Below are positions 1 to 9,990 of a stretch of DNA of 64,000 nucleotides, in pieces. The DNA lies in NCBI RefSeq assembly GCF_000772105.1, contig NZ_CP009354.1, forward strand, positions 744,001 to 808,000, given 5' to 3'. The translations under genes and the position numbers were made by a program. The stretch is from Vibrio tubiashii ATCC 19109. GTDB lineage: Bacteria; Pseudomonadota; Gammaproteobacteria; Enterobacterales; Vibrionaceae. Under the pieces are notes generated by a model that searched no databases, had not been told where the DNA came from, and was given only the letters and a program-made list of their open reading frames with translations. The stretch's first letter is position 1; each line of letters opens with the position of its first letter.

Positions 1-1
1 C

Positions 2-673
2 CAAGTCGGCGCTGTCGATACTGAAAGCGGTGAACTCTATGTTGGACAGGCGATTCCGGTTAAACGTGATGAAGCTGGATGGGTGTTTGTCACCGTGCAT
101 TGTTTATCAGCAGATTGTTCTGATTTAACTCTAGGGCAGAGCGTGAGCCTATCTGTCGATAAAGAGTACCAACTGTCACTCAGTCGAGGTCATAGTGCAG
201 GTCACTTATCCTATCTTGCATTAAATAAGGTTCTGACCAAACAAGGCTATTGGCGTAAAGATGCTGATCGTAAAGACCCTCATGGAAACTATGATTTTAA
301 TAGCTATGCGCAAGTGACCAGTTTTGTCACCCCAGATAAGTGCTTAGATACCTATCGTTTAGGAAAAACGCTGCGTAAACGAGGTTTAAATAGCGCTGAT
401 GTACTTTCAGATTTAAGTCAAATCGAGCAGCAAGTTAATGAGCAATTGATCAACTGGCTTGAGCTCAATTCTGACATCAAAGTTGAGTGTGATGGTGAGG
501 CTTTAACCGATTCTCGATACTGGCAATGTGACTTGAAAGAATCCGCAATGGCAGTCATTCCGTGCGGTGGCACCCATGCTAGTTCATTGGCAGAATATCT
601 CGCTATTGAGGTGAGTTTACTTCATGTTGATGAGCAAAATATTGAAATGCACACCAATGTAAAACCGGCTTAA
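2..673 (+). CDS. AlaX-type alanyl-tRNA editing protein, 5' end cut by window
   Basis: The frame is open from base 2, so the gene begins outside the window; 223 C-terminal residues are visible. The stretch carries an HxxxH motif in GHSAGHL and a CxxxH motif in CGGTH, the two zinc-binding pairs of the AlaRS editing (AlaX) domain, followed by the usual SLAEY segment. Family members hydrolyse mischarged Ser- or Gly-tRNA(Ala) in the cytoplasm. A GTG at base 83 is internal to the domain and is not a plausible start. No AlaRS catalytic part is visible, so it is probably a free-standing editing protein, although the missing 5' end prevents certainty. Confidence 0.8.
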   Translation, partial: QVGAVDTESGELYVGQAIPVKRDEAGWVFVTVHCLSADCSDLTLGQSVSLSVDKEYQLSLSRGHSAGHLSYLALNKVLTKQGYWRKDADRKDPHGNYDFNSYAQVTSFVTPDKCLDTYRLGKTLRKRGLNSADVLSDLSQIEQQVNEQLINWLELNSDIKVECDGEALTDSRYWQCDLKESAMAVIPCGGTHASSLAEYLAIEVSLLHVDEQNIEMHTNVKPA

Positions 674-991
674 TGGAATCTGATCTTTTTATTAAATGCT
701 AAAAACTAGATTTAAAGTTGTATTTCTGAAGTTTTATGCTTTCTAAAATCCAAATGCAGCATATGTAACTTATGCTTTCGGTGTGTGGTTATATAAATGT
801 TCTTTTTAGGGCAGATCGCTGATCACTTTGGATTTTGCCGACGATCAGACTTGGATCTTTTATCATCTTAACGGTTTTGGTGGTAAAGATTAATTGCTCG
901 TGATTATTAATGAGCTAGAGATCGGCTAAAAAGCTCAAACTTTATGCTAGTGTTCGAGGTGAAAAACTAAAACAAATAAAGTAGTCGCCTT
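674..991. other. Intergenic, no gene seen
   Basis: AT-rich spacer of 318 bases between the AlaX gene and the GGDEF gene. I see no convincing ORF, RNA or strong hairpin. It presumably holds the promoter of the downstream cyclase gene. Confidence 0.5.
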
Positions 992-2020
992 ATGAGTCAC
1001 CTTGAACTTCTCACAGCTCACAGAGAAGTAAATAAGCTGCTCGCAAAATTAGCCTTGGGAATGGGAAAAGAAGAGCTCAATCGAAGAGTTGTCGATCTTT
1101 CTGAAAGCTGGTTTGGCGAGCGCAGAGCATCCATTCTTCGTTTAGAACCAAACACTGCGAAATTATATTTAGAGTATGCCCCTAGTTTGCCAAAGTTGTA
1201 TAACGACGCAATAGAAGGGGTTGAAATAGGGGCTAATGTTGGCTCTTGTGGTGCAGCCGCATATCTAAAGCAGACAGTGGTCGTCGAGGATATCAACCTT
1301 CACCCTAATTGGGCTCCATTTCTCTCAATAACGGCTCAAGCCAATTTGAGAGCTTGCTGGTCGGTGCCTATCTTATCAAGCGAAGACACCGCAATGGGGA
1401 CATTCGCAATCTATAGCTCGACGCCATCTGCTCCCGCGGCTCATGAGCTCGAAGTACTTGAGATGTTAGCCTCATTGTATGCTGTTGCTTGGGAAAAGTA
1501 TCAGCTTGAAGAGCAGCTGTATTATCATGCGAGGTATGATTCGCTAACCAAGTGCTTAAATCGTTCTGCATTACTAGACCAAGTTGCTGACTGTTTGAAC
1601 ACCGACCTTCAGTATGTTTCATGCTTCTTTGCCGACATAGACCAGTTTAAGTTGATTAATGATCGTTTCGGGCATGAAGTTGGTGACAAAGTACTGTCTA
1701 CAGTGGGAATGCTGCTAAACCAAACCTTTAAAGGTTGCAGTCTAAAAGGTCGTTATGGCGGTGACGAGTTTGTCGTGTTCTCTTTCTCCAATAGTAGAGA
1801 AGTGTTCACCGAACTTGAGGAAATGTTTAATCAGCAGCTGAAGAGTGTCTCCCCAATAGAAGGTTTAACGATCAAAGTGAGTGTGGGTAAGGCTGTGTGC
1901 GAAGTAAGCCGAGTGACATCACTTCAAAGCTTAATAAAGCTAGCTGATCAGCAGATGTATAAGGTCAAACACCAGCGCAGGCATGACAAAGATCAAGGCA
2001 AACTTACCGCAGAATATTAA
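992..2020 (+). CDS. GAF-GGDEF diguanylate cyclase
   Basis: 342-residue cytosolic protein. Residues about 20-165 form a GAF-like sensor domain. Residues about 180-330 form a GGDEF domain with an intact GGDEF motif at 256-260, preceded by the ADIDQFKLINDRFGH metal and substrate segment, so it should convert two GTP to c-di-GMP. No RxxD inhibitory site is present just upstream of GGDEF (the sequence there is FKGCSLKGR), which suggests no classical product inhibition. There is no membrane segment, so the GAF ligand is probably intracellular; the ligand is unknown. The 3' end overlaps an upstream extension of the next ORF, but not its likely start. Confidence 0.88.
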   Translation: MSHLELLTAHREVNKLLAKLALGMGKEELNRRVVDLSESWFGERRASILRLEPNTAKLYLEYAPSLPKLYNDAIEGVEIGANVGSCGAAAYLKQTVVVEDINLHPNWAPFLSITAQANLRACWSVPILSSEDTAMGTFAIYSSTPSAPAAHELEVLEMLASLYAVAWEKYQLEEQLYYHARYDSLTKCLNRSALLDQVADCLNTDLQYVSCFFADIDQFKLINDRFGHEVGDKVLSTVGMLLNQTFKGCSLKGRYGGDEFVVFSFSNSREVFTELEEMFNQQLKSVSPIEGLTIKVSVGKAVCEVSRVTSLQSLIKLADQQMYKVKHQRRHDKDQGKLTAEY

Positions 2021-2057
2021 AGTGAGTGTAAGTTGTGAAAGATTGTTGAGTGCCCGT

Positions 2058-2279
2058 ATGAACGATAACATTTGCCCTGTATGCGAAGACGAACTCGAGT
2101 GGACAGGCAAATACCACTGTTCTGCTTGTGATGAGAGTTATATTAAGGTGGGCTTTTGCCCTGATTGTGAAGCCGAGTTAGAAAAGCTCCAAGCATGTGG
2201 AGCAGCGAACTACTTTTGCAATAACTGTAATGAACTGAAATCTAAATCTCGTGTTCGATTCGAGTTTCAACCAAGCTAG
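2058..2279 (+). CDS. YfgJ-like zinc-ribbon protein
   Basis: 73 residues from the ATG at 2058. A longer reading from 1983 would overlap the cyclase gene and adds no recognisable sequence. It has eight cysteines in four CxxC pairs (CPVC, CSAC, CPDC, CNNC), giving two zinc ribbons, as in the short DUF1407/YfgJ family. In E. coli yfgJ also lies beside xseA, which supports the call. Function is unknown. The stop codon lies inside a tandem octamer repeat. Confidence 0.75.
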   Translation: MNDNICPVCEDELEWTGKYHCSACDESYIKVGFCPDCEAELEKLQACGAANYFCNNCNELKSKSRVRFEFQPS

Positions 2280-2330
2280 TTCTCTAGTTCTCTAGTTCTC
2301 TAGTTCTCTAGTTCTCTAGTTCTCTAGTTC
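2276..2330. repeat. Tandem octamer repeat CTAGTTCT, almost 7 copies
   Basis: Six full copies and seven of eight bases of a seventh, with no mismatch. The array fills the whole gap between two convergent genes: the zinc-ribbon stop (2277-2279) is in the first copy and the xseA stop (2324-2326) is in the last. Each unit contains CTAG, which reads as TAG on both strands. Because 8 is not a multiple of 3, the array gives stops in all six frames. Confidence 0.95.
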
Positions 2331-3655
2331 ACGATTGAACGAACTTCGCCATCAGAAAGACGGGTGACTAAAGTGTCACCTGTTTTTATTTGTGAGGATT
2401 GAGTCACTACTTTACCTTGTTCGGTCTGGGTGATCGAATAACCACGTTTGAGCGTGGCTAGTGGGCTTACTGTCTCAAGCTTTTCCGCTGCCATTGCAAG
2501 TTGGTGGCGAGTATTGAGCAGTTTTCGATCCATTGCATCCAATAGCTTTTGCTCCAGTCTTTGTAATGAAGCATTTTGCTCGGCTAGTCGTTTGATTGGA
2601 GAATTGAGCTGAATTTTGTGCTGCTGACGTTCAATCTTCTGATTGCGCAGAGAGATAAATTGCCCCATAGCACGGTGCAATCTAGCCTCAAGCTCGTCTA
2701 ACTGTTGGCTTTGACGCTGCAGTTGATAATTAGGATGGTGGCGCTCGATGCGATGAAGTAAAGAAGTGGTCGTTCTTTTTTGCTCAGCCAAGTAGTAGCG
2801 CATTGAGCTAATCAGTTTGTGCTGGCGAGTGGTGAGCGCTTGCTCTTTGTGGCTGTTATCTCGACTAACTAATTCGGCTGCGGCTGATGGAGTAGGAGCA
2901 CGCATATCCGCAACAAAGTCGGCAATCGTCACATCGACTTCATGACCGACTGCACTGATGATCGGAATTTGGCTCGCGGCAATGGTGCGCGCCAGTATTT
3001 CATTGTTAAAACACCACAAGTCTTCCAGTGAGCCACCGCCACGTCCAACAATTAAAACGTCACACTCATTGCGGCTGTTTGCACAGCCAATGGCTTGTGC
3101 GATTTGGATAGCGGCTTCTTCTCCCTGAACCATGGTTGGATAAACAACCACAGGAAGGGAGGGATCACGACGCTTAAGTACATCTAGGATATCGAACAAA
3201 GCCGCGCCCGTTTTTGATGTGACAACTCCGACGCGTTTTGGGTGCTCTGGTAACGGCTGTTTACTGGTTTGGGCAAATAAACCTTCCCCCGCCAGTTTCA
3301 TCTTCAGCTCTTCAAACTGCTGTTGAAGTCTGCCATCACCCTCAGGCTGCATACTTTCAATGATCAATTGATAGTCGCCGCGAGGCTCATAAAGAGATAA
3401 GCGTGCTTTGACTAAGACTTGATTGCCGTTTTGCGGTTTGAAAGTAACGCGACGATTGTTACCACGGAACATGGCACATTTAACTTGGGCGCGAGAGTCT
3501 TTTAGAGTGAGGTACCAGTGCCCAGAAACAGGCGCAGAGAAATTAGAGATTTCTCCCACTAACCAAACAATGCCCATTTCATTTTCTAGTAACAGACGGA
3601 CTTCAGCATTAAGACGAGAAACGGTGAAGATGTTTTGATTGGTCAGAGAAGACAC
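2324..3655 (-). CDS. xseA: Exodeoxyribonuclease VII large subunit
   Basis: 443 residues from a GTG start at 3655, giving [16 protein letters not shown], which matches the usual N-terminus. The longer frame upstream adds a hydrophobic stretch not found in the family. An N-terminal OB-fold domain (about 1-100, WLVGEISNF and GHWYLTLKD) is followed by the catalytic region with [11 protein letters not shown] and SAVGHEVD and then a long coiled-coil C-terminus. With XseB it forms the nuclease that degrades single-stranded DNA and acts in repair. It is divergent from guaB. Confidence 0.95.
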   Translation of the reverse strand: MSSLTNQNIFTVSRLNAEVRLLLENEMGIVWLVGEISNFSAPVSGHWYLTLKDSRAQVKCAMFRGNNRRVTFKPQNGNQVLVKARLSLYEPRGDYQLIIESMQPEGDGRLQQQFEELKMKLAGEGLFAQTSKQPLPEHPKRVGVVTSKTGAALFDILDVLKRRDPSLPVVVYPTMVQGEEAAIQIAQAIGCANSRNECDVLIVGRGGGSLEDLWCFNNEILARTIAASQIPIISAVGHEVDVTIADFVADMRAPTPSAAAELVSRDNSHKEQALTTRQHKLISSMRYYLAEQKRTTTSLLHRIERHHPNYQLQRQSQQLDELEARLHRAMGQFISLRNQKIERQQHKIQLNSPIKRLAEQNASLQRLEQKLLDAMDRKLLNTRHQLAMAAEKLETVSPLATLKRGYSITQTEQGKVVTQSSQIKTGDTLVTRLSDGEVRSIVN

Positions 3656-3744
3656 AGCTAATCCCGTGGACGTGGGTATGGAAATTAGCGGCAATATAAT
3701 ACATAGCAAGGGGGTAAATGCAAGAAAAAAATTAAAAAATTTGT

Positions 3745-3772
3745 GGTCAAGCGATTGCGTTAGCCGTATAAT
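3745..3772 (+). promoter_or_regulatory. Probable guaB promoter with PurR-like box
   Basis: A perfect -10 TATAAT at 3767-3772 is followed by a GC-rich discriminator (CCGTCCGC), typical of growth-rate and stringently controlled promoters. A weak -35 (TGGTCA at 3744) lies 17 bases upstream. On the minus strand 3745-3760 matches the PurR consensus at about 11 of 16 positions and overlaps the -35. Confidence 0.5.
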
Positions 3773-3886
3773 CCGTCCGCAATATCTAATCCAAATGCAG
3801 CCAAGCATCTCCGCTTACTGCCCTCATTATGCGAAACGATGAGATTGGATTGTTCTTTTTACTCCTCTAATTGTGAGATATTGCAA

Positions 3887-5350
3887 ATGCTAAGAATTGC
3901 CAAAGAAGCGCTGACATTCGATGACGTACTACTTGTGCCAGCACACTCCACTGTTCTCCCAAACACAGCTGATCTTCGCACTCAGCTAACTAAGAACATC
4001 ACCCTAAACATCCCAATGATTTCGGCGTCTATGGACACCGTTACTGAAGCGCGCCTAGCAATTGCACTAGCGCAAGAGGGTGGCATTGGCTTTATCCACA
4101 AGAACATGTCGATTGAGCAGCAAGCAGAAATGGTTCATCAGGTTAAGATTTACGAAGCAGGTGTGGTTTCTCACCCTGTGACAGTTAGTCCAGATGCATC
4201 AATTGCTGATGTGGTTGCTCTTACTGAAAAGCATGGTTTTGCAGGTTTCCCTGTAGTGACGGATAACAACGAATTGGTTGGTATCATCACTGGTCGTGAC
4301 GTTCGTTTCGTAACGGACCTTTCTAAGAAAGTAGAAGTTGTGATGACGCCTAAAGAGCGTCTAGCGGCTGTTAAAGAAGGTGCAACTCGTGAAGAAGTTC
4401 AAGAGAAAATGCACGAAGCGCGCGTAGAGAAAGTACTGGTTGTGAACGATGAGTTCCAATTAACCGGTATGATCACCGCAAAAGACTTCCATAAAGCAGA
4501 GCGTAAACCAAACGCATGTAAAGACGAGCAAGGTCGCCTACGTGTGGGTGCAGCTGTTGGTGCAGGCGCGGGTAACGAAGAGCGCGTAAAAGCTCTAGTC
4601 GAAGCTGGCGTAGACGTTCTACTTATCGACTCTTCACATGGTCACTCTGAAGGTGTTCTAAACCGTATTCGCGAAACTCGCGCGGCATACCCAGATCTAG
4701 ACATCATTGGCGGTAACGTAGCAACAGGTGCAGGCGCGAAGGCTCTAATTGAAGCTGGCGTAAGCGCAGTAAAAGTGGGTATTGGCCCTGGTTCTATCTG
4801 TACAACTCGTATCGTTACTGGTGTTGGTGTACCTCAAGTTACTGCTATTGCAGATGCAGCAGAAGTTGCTGGCGAGTACGGCATTCCTGTTATCGCTGAC
4901 GGCGGTATTCGTTTCTCAGGTGATATCTGTAAAGCAATCGTTGCTGGCGCATCTTGTGTGATGGTTGGTTCAATGTTCGCGGGTACTGAAGAAGCTCCGG
5001 GTGAAGTGATTCTATACAACGGTCGTTCATACAAAGCTTACCGTGGTATGGGTTCACTAGGTGCTATGTCTCAAGGCTCTTCTGACCGTTACTTCCAGTC
5101 AGATAACGCAGCAGACAAGCTAGTACCAGAAGGTATCGAAGGTCGTATCGCATACAAAGGCCGCCTAAAAGAGATCGTTCACCAACAGATGGGTGGTCTA
5201 CGTTCAAGCATGGGTCTTACAGGCAGTGCAACGGTTGAAGATATGCGTACTAAAGCTGAATTCGTACGTATTTCAGGCGCTGGCATGAAAGAGTCTCATG
5301 TACACGACGTTCAGATCACGAAGGAAGCACCAAACTACCGTTTAGGTTAA
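3887..5350 (+). CDS. guaB: IMP dehydrogenase
   Basis: 487 residues starting [19 protein letters not shown] at 3887; an in-frame upstream ATG at 3839 adds 16 non-conserved residues. It is a TIM barrel with a CBS pair inserted at about 95-205 and the catalytic loop [11 protein letters not shown] carrying the active cysteine. It oxidises IMP to XMP with NAD+, the first committed step to GMP. guaA follows, but a hairpin and a PurR-like box lie in the 116-base gap, so guaA may be partly uncoupled. Confidence 0.98.
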   Translation: MLRIAKEALTFDDVLLVPAHSTVLPNTADLRTQLTKNITLNIPMISASMDTVTEARLAIALAQEGGIGFIHKNMSIEQQAEMVHQVKIYEAGVVSHPVTVSPDASIADVVALTEKHGFAGFPVVTDNNELVGIITGRDVRFVTDLSKKVEVVMTPKERLAAVKEGATREEVQEKMHEARVEKVLVVNDEFQLTGMITAKDFHKAERKPNACKDEQGRLRVGAAVGAGAGNEERVKALVEAGVDVLLIDSSHGHSEGVLNRIRETRAAYPDLDIIGGNVATGAGAKALIEAGVSAVKVGIGPGSICTTRIVTGVGVPQVTAIADAAEVAGEYGIPVIADGGIRFSGDICKAIVAGASCVMVGSMFAGTEEAPGEVILYNGRSYKAYRGMGSLGAMSQGSSDRYFQSDNAADKLVPEGIEGRIAYKGRLKEIVHQQMGGLRSSMGLTGSATVEDMRTKAEFVRISGAGMKESHVHDVQITKEAPNYRLG

Positions 5351-5375
5351 TCGCAACGCGATAAGTACAAACCTG

Positions 5376-5391
5376 ACGGAAACGTTTGCTT
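5376..5391 (+). promoter_or_regulatory. PurR-like operator between guaB and guaA
   Basis: The 16-mer ACGGAAACGTTTGCTT matches the PurR consensus ACGCAAACGTTTGCGT at 14 of 16 positions, including the central AAACGTTT palindrome. It is 75 bases before guaA, which suggests a guaA promoter under purine control in addition to the guaB promoter. Confidence 0.65.
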
Positions 5392-5412
5392 TTTTCCTTG
5401 AAGCATTAATAA

Positions 5413-5438
5413 GAGGCGAGTAAACTCGCCTCCGTTTT
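5413..5438 (+). terminator. Hairpin between guaB and guaA
   Basis: GAGGCGAG and CTCGCCTC form a perfect 8-bp stem with a TAAA loop, followed by a short T run (CGTTTT). It could terminate or attenuate read-through from guaB. Confidence 0.6.
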
Positions 5439-5466
5439 AATAACCTAGCTTATAAGACTGCTCAAA

Positions 5467-7020
5467 ATGACTAAAAATATCCACGACCAACGTATTCTGA
5501 TCTTGGACTTCGGTTCTCAGTACACTCAACTTGTAGCGCGCCGCGTACGTGAAATCGGCGTTTACTGTGAACTTTGGAGCTGGGATGTAGAAGAAGCGGA
5601 TATTCGTGAATTCAACCCAGATGGCATCATCCTATCTGGTGGCCCTGAAAGTGTTACCGAGGACAACTCTCCTCGCGCTCCTCAATATGTATTTGACTCA
5701 GGTGTTCCTGTGCTTGGTGTATGTTACGGCATGCAGACAATGGCAGAGCAGCTAGGTGGTAAAGTATCAACGTCTGATGAGCGTGAATTCGGTTACGCTG
5801 CAGTACAAGTTTCTGGCGAATCATCAATCTTTAAAGATCTTGAAGCTTCTCAAGATGTATGGATGAGCCACGGCGACAAAGTTGTCGAGATCCCTGAAGG
5901 CTTTGTGAAAGTCGGTGAGACAGACACCTGTCCTTACGCTGCTATGGCGAACGAAGAGAAAAAATACTTCGGCGTTCAGTTCCACCCAGAAGTAACGCAC
6001 ACTAAGAATGGCTTACAAATGCTAGAGAACTTTGTTCTTGGCGTATGTGGCTGTGAGCGTCTATGGACTTCAGAATCTATCATCGAAGACGCGGTAGCAC
6101 GTATTAAAGAGCAAGTGGGTGATGACGAAGTTATCCTAGGCCTTTCTGGTGGTGTTGACTCATCAGTTGTTGCGATGCTTGTTCACCGTGCAATTGGCGA
6201 CAAACTAACGTGTGTATTTGTTGATAACGGTCTACTTCGTTTAAACGAAGGCCAACAAGTAATGGATATGTTTGGCGACAAGTTCGGCCTAAACATTATC
6301 AAGGTTGACGCAGAAGAGCGCTTCCTTGCAGCTCTTGAGGGTAAGTCTGATCCAGAAGAGAAGCGTAAGACAATCGGTCACGTATTCGTAGACGTATTCG
6401 ATGAAGAGTCGAAGAAGCTGAAAAACGCGAAATGGCTTGCTCAAGGTACGATTTACCCAGACGTAATCGAATCTGCAGCATCTAAGACAGGCAAAGCACA
6501 CGTAATCAAATCTCACCATAACGTTGGCGGTCTGCCAGACGATATGGAGATGGGTCTTGTTGAGCCACTACGTGAGCTGTTTAAAGATGAAGTTCGTAAG
6601 ATTGGTCTAGAGCTTGGTCTGCCTTACAACATGCTTTACCGCCACCCATTCCCAGGTCCTGGCCTAGGTGTTCGTGTTCTTGGTGAAATCAAGAAAGAGT
6701 ACTGTGATTTGCTACGCCGTGCTGACGCTATCTTCATTGAAGAGCTGCACGCTGCTGACCTATACAACAAAGTATCTCAAGCGTTCACGGTATTCCTACC
6801 TGTACGTTCTGTAGGTGTAATGGGTGATGGTCGTAAGTATGACTGGGTTGTTTCTCTACGTGCAGTAGAAACTATCGACTTTATGACAGCGCACTGGGCA
6901 CACTTGCCATACGACTTCCTAGGTAAGGTATCTAACCGCATCATCAACGAAGTTGACGGTATTTCTCGCGTGGTTTACGACATCTCAGGTAAGCCACCAG
7001 CGACAATCGAATGGGAATAA
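5467..7020 (+). CDS. guaA: GMP synthase (glutamine-hydrolysing)
   Basis: 517 residues. An N-terminal class I glutamine amidotransferase has the nucleophile in GVCYGMQ and the His/Glu pair in FHPEVTH. The ATP pyrophosphatase domain has the P-loop LSGGVDSSV, and the C-terminal dimerisation domain ends PPATIEWE as in the family. It aminates XMP to GMP using glutamine and ATP. A strong terminator follows. Confidence 0.98.
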   Translation: MTKNIHDQRILILDFGSQYTQLVARRVREIGVYCELWSWDVEEADIREFNPDGIILSGGPESVTEDNSPRAPQYVFDSGVPVLGVCYGMQTMAEQLGGKVSTSDEREFGYAAVQVSGESSIFKDLEASQDVWMSHGDKVVEIPEGFVKVGETDTCPYAAMANEEKKYFGVQFHPEVTHTKNGLQMLENFVLGVCGCERLWTSESIIEDAVARIKEQVGDDEVILGLSGGVDSSVVAMLVHRAIGDKLTCVFVDNGLLRLNEGQQVMDMFGDKFGLNIIKVDAEERFLAALEGKSDPEEKRKTIGHVFVDVFDEESKKLKNAKWLAQGTIYPDVIESAASKTGKAHVIKSHHNVGGLPDDMEMGLVEPLRELFKDEVRKIGLELGLPYNMLYRHPFPGPGLGVRVLGEIKKEYCDLLRRADAIFIEELHAADLYNKVSQAFTVFLPVRSVGVMGDGRKYDWVVSLRAVETIDFMTAHWAHLPYDFLGKVSNRIINEVDGISRVVYDISGKPPATIEWE

Positions 7021-7044
7021 CCCCTGTTTGAATAGATAAGCTAA

Positions 7045-7069
7045 GCCAGTCATCAGACTGGTTTTTTTT
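7045..7069 (+). terminator. Rho-independent terminator of guaA
   Basis: CCAGTC and GACTGG pair around an ATCA loop, followed by seven or more T residues, 25 bases after the guaA stop. Confidence 0.9.
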
Positions 7070-7311
7070 ATTTTGGAAGATTTAAAGTGTGGCTTTTGTT
7101 ATTTTACCGAATGATCACACTATTTAGGTGAGCAGTTTTAGTATTTTCGGTTTTTGAACCCACTAGACACTTTTTACTAAACCTATAGTTTCAAATTCCG
7201 TTGCAACTTAAGAGTCACTCGCAAGTTGACCTTGCCACATCACACTAGCCGTGAAGTTAGTGCTCGAGTTTTCTAGTCTTTTCATCAGAAATTCACATAA
7301 GGACTTGTCTG

Positions 7312-8994
7312 ATGAAGAAAACAAGCTACCTCGCCACAATGGCTATGCTATCTGCGGCACCTACCTCTTGGGCTACGATGAATATCCAACCCGATCCTCA
7401 AAACCCTACTGGTTATGTCGTTTCACGTGCTGATATCCAAGCAGCAGAGAATCAAAAGACGGCGAACCCTATGTATCAAATCTGGTCTCAAGCGCTGCGC
7501 ACTGCACCCAACTCGGTTGTTGAAGCGATTGATTCTGGGTTAGCCACCAACCCAGATAACGTCAAAAGGGCCGAACGTGTCTTCCCAAGAGCGGAATGGG
7601 ATTTTCTGACCCATATGGCCGCACCGGAATACACCTATACGCGCTTCTTACGTGCGATTGGTAAGTTCCCGGCATTTTGTGCCGAGTACACCGATGGGCG
7701 TGATTCTGATGCCATCTGTAAACGTTCGATCGTGACCGCTTTTGCGCACTTTGCGCAAGAAACAGGTGGCCACATCGCTAAAGATAATACCTCTGATAAC
7801 CCGTTAGCGTTGGAAGAGTGGCAACAAGCCCTAGTACATGTGCGTGAAATGGGCTGGTCTGAAGGTCAGGAAGGCTACACAACCGGGTGTGGTCAAAACG
7901 ATTGGCAAAACAAAAAATGGCCGTGTGCTACAGGGCAGGGCTATTTTGGCCGCGGGGCTAAACAGCTTTCTTATCACTTCAACTATGGTGCATTCTCTGA
8001 AGTCATGTTTGACGGGGACGCGTCAGTATTGCTTAACAATCCTGGCTTAGTTGCCGACTCTTGGTTAAACCTAGCTTCTGCGATTTGGTTCTTTTTGACA
8101 CCACAAGCACCTAAGCCAGCTATGCTGCATGTCATTGATAAAACATGGACGCCTTCTCAGCGCGAAATTGACGCTGGTATTGGTTACGGTTTTGGTACCA
8201 CTATCAACATTATTAACGGTGGTATTGAGTGTGGTGAGCAAAACAGAGACAAAGGTCAGCCAGTTAACCGTATCCGCTATTGGGAAGGTTTGTCGGCGCA
8301 CTATCAGATTCCTATTGAAGCCGATGAAAAGAACACTTGCTGGCAGCAAACGCCTTACGGCAGCCTGAATCTTAATGGCGCAACGGATGTGCTTTACACC
8401 AACTGGGATGGTAACTGGAAATACTATGCAGACAGACCGGGTGGGTACTCGTTTGAGTGTGAACTGGTGGGCTTCCAGACTGCGTATTCAGCACTGGTTC
8501 CGGGTGACTACGAGAAGTGTGTAACCAACCTCTACGGCTCACACGCTAGCTGGCCTGAAGTCCGAGTTGTCGACAAGTTAGACCCCGTCGATCCTAACCC
8601 AGACAATGGAACAGGCTGGAGCGCGACTAAGGTATATAACACGGGCGATCAAGTGACATTCAATGGGGCAACTTATAAAGCGAAATGGTGGACGCAAGGT
8701 GATGATCCAAGCTTAGGTGGCCCATGGGAGCTAGTGGCTGGTACACCAGAGCCGACGCCTGATCCTACTCCAGACCCAACCCCAACGCCTGATCCGGAAC
8801 CGACACCAACTCCAGACCCAGAACCAACACCGGATCCAAATACGTTTATTCAGTGGCAACCGGGTGTTTCTCAGGTCGCGAATGGCGATAAAGTGACCTA
8901 CAACGGCAAGTGCTTTATTGCTAAAAATGGTCCAGGAACGTGGGATACACCAACTCAAGCAAACTGGTTCTGGGACGAAATTTCTTGCCAGTAA
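7312..8994 (+). CDS. Secreted GH19 chitinase with two chitin-binding modules
   Basis: 560 residues with a Sec signal peptide (about 1-21, ending SWA). The GH19 catalytic domain (about 85-330) has AHFAQETGGH with the catalytic glutamate and YFGRGAKQLSYHFNYG with the substrate-cleft segment. Two CBM5/12-like modules follow: GWSATKVYNTGDQVTFNGA with the AKWWTQG aromatic patch, and a C-terminal copy around FIQWQPGVSQVANGD. They are joined by a Pro/Thr/Asp/Glu linker. It should be exported and cleave chitin. AAGGA lies just upstream of the ATG, and a strong terminator follows. Confidence 0.92.
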   Translation: MKKTSYLATMAMLSAAPTSWATMNIQPDPQNPTGYVVSRADIQAAENQKTANPMYQIWSQALRTAPNSVVEAIDSGLATNPDNVKRAERVFPRAEWDFLTHMAAPEYTYTRFLRAIGKFPAFCAEYTDGRDSDAICKRSIVTAFAHFAQETGGHIAKDNTSDNPLALEEWQQALVHVREMGWSEGQEGYTTGCGQNDWQNKKWPCATGQGYFGRGAKQLSYHFNYGAFSEVMFDGDASVLLNNPGLVADSWLNLASAIWFFLTPQAPKPAMLHVIDKTWTPSQREIDAGIGYGFGTTINIINGGIECGEQNRDKGQPVNRIRYWEGLSAHYQIPIEADEKNTCWQQTPYGSLNLNGATDVLYTNWDGNWKYYADRPGGYSFECELVGFQTAYSALVPGDYEKCVTNLYGSHASWPEVRVVDKLDPVDPNPDNGTGWSATKVYNTGDQVTFNGATYKAKWWTQGDDPSLGGPWELVAGTPEPTPDPTPDPTPTPDPEPTPTPDPEPTPDPNTFIQWQPGVSQVANGDKVTYNGKCFIAKNGPGTWDTPTQANWFWDEISCQ

Positions 8995-9020
8995 GTCTTT
9001 AAAACAAGCTAAATCGATTG

Positions 9021-9056
9021 AATAGGCCCTGAATTTATTTCAGGGCCTATTTTTTA
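9021..9056 (+). terminator. Terminator of the chitinase gene
   Basis: AATAGGCCCTGAA and TTCAGGGCCTATT form a long stem with a short loop, followed by a T-rich tract. Confidence 0.92.
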
Positions 9057-9234
9057 TTGCTCGATGTTGTACGGATTTCACGTGTTTTACATCCCTTATC
9101 GGCTCAAATACGGTCAAAGTTCTAACTTAATGATTTGCGCAACCTTAGATTGCGATTCCGAACACTATCTTTTTTATTGAACGTCACTAAAATTTGCGCG
9201 TAAATTTTATTAACTTTTTTTAAAGGTGCGCAAA

Positions 9235-9831
9235 ATGTCAACAAAACTGGCAAACCCGGCTCCACTGGGCCTAATGGGTTTCGGTATGACAACCATCCTG
9301 CTAAACATCCACAATGCAGGTTTTTTCCCTATTGATTCAATGATCCTAGCAATGGGTATTTTCTATGGTGGTCTGAGCCAAGTTTTTGTCGGCATGATGT
9401 GTTTCAAGCGTGGTGATACTTTTGGTACTACGGCGTTTACTTCTTACGGCCTGTTCTGGCTAACACTGGTTGGAATTCTTGTTATGCCTTACATGGGGCT
9501 ACCTGCAAGCCCAGCAAGCTTTATGGGTTGGTACCTAGCGCTTTGGGGTATTTTCACAGGCTTTATGTTTATTGGCTCACTGTGCTACCCAGTAGCAAAG
9601 CAAGTGGTATTTGGCTCACTAACAATCCTATTCTTCTTACTGGCAGCACGTGATTTCACTGGAAGTCAGCTTATCGGTACGATTGCTGGTTTTGAAGGTA
9701 TCTTCTGTGGCGCGAGTGCGATTTACTTCGCTATGGCACAAGTACTAAACAACGAATACGGTCGTACTATTTTGCCAATTGGTGAGAAGAAGCCAGTCCA
9801 AGAAATGCCGCTAGAACAGGTAGCTGCATAA
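9235..9831 (+). CDS. satP: GPR1/FUN34/YaaH-family acetate transporter
   Basis: 198 residues from the ATG at 9235, which has AAAGG about 8 bases upstream; an in-frame GTG at 9226 overlaps that ribosome site. It carries the family signature [11 protein letters not shown] at the N-terminus and six predicted hydrophobic segments. Relatives move acetate or succinate with protons across the inner membrane. The exact substrate is not shown by the sequence. Confidence 0.85.
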   Translation: MSTKLANPAPLGLMGFGMTTILLNIHNAGFFPIDSMILAMGIFYGGLSQVFVGMMCFKRGDTFGTTAFTSYGLFWLTLVGILVMPYMGLPASPASFMGWYLALWGIFTGFMFIGSLCYPVAKQVVFGSLTILFFLLAARDFTGSQLIGTIAGFEGIFCGASAIYFAMAQVLNNEYGRTILPIGEKKPVQEMPLEQVAA

Positions 9832-9920
9832 TTAAAAGAATTTGGTTGATGGTGTGCCTGAAGCAACATTGACTAAACCTAAGTTATCTAACTTAGTAAA
9901 TTTTTGGGAACGATAAGATG

Positions 9921-9954
9921 AAAGGGGTTAGCCATTGGCTAACCCCTTTTTTTA
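9921..9954 (+). terminator. Terminator of the acetate transporter gene
   Basis: AAGGGGTTAGCC and GGCTAACCCCTT form a perfect 12-bp stem with an ATT loop and a trailing T run on the plus strand. Confidence 0.92.
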
Positions 9955-9990
9955 CCACTGCATTTTCTTATTTTTTATAGCGTGTCGCTA

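Noticed and set aside
1018..1622. Two minus-strand frames inside the GGDEF gene
   Set aside because: Shadows of a gene with intact catalytic motifs.
2300..2330. CRISPR-like repeat
   Set aside because: Direct 8-bp repeats without spacers; no cas genes in the window.
3656..3808. Hydrophobic N-terminal extension of XseA
   Set aside because: The conserved family start is the GTG at 3655; the extension runs into the guaB promoter region.
8748..8838. Short tandem repeats in DNA
   Set aside because: They encode the Pro/Thr/Asp/Glu linker of the chitinase and are not a separate locus.
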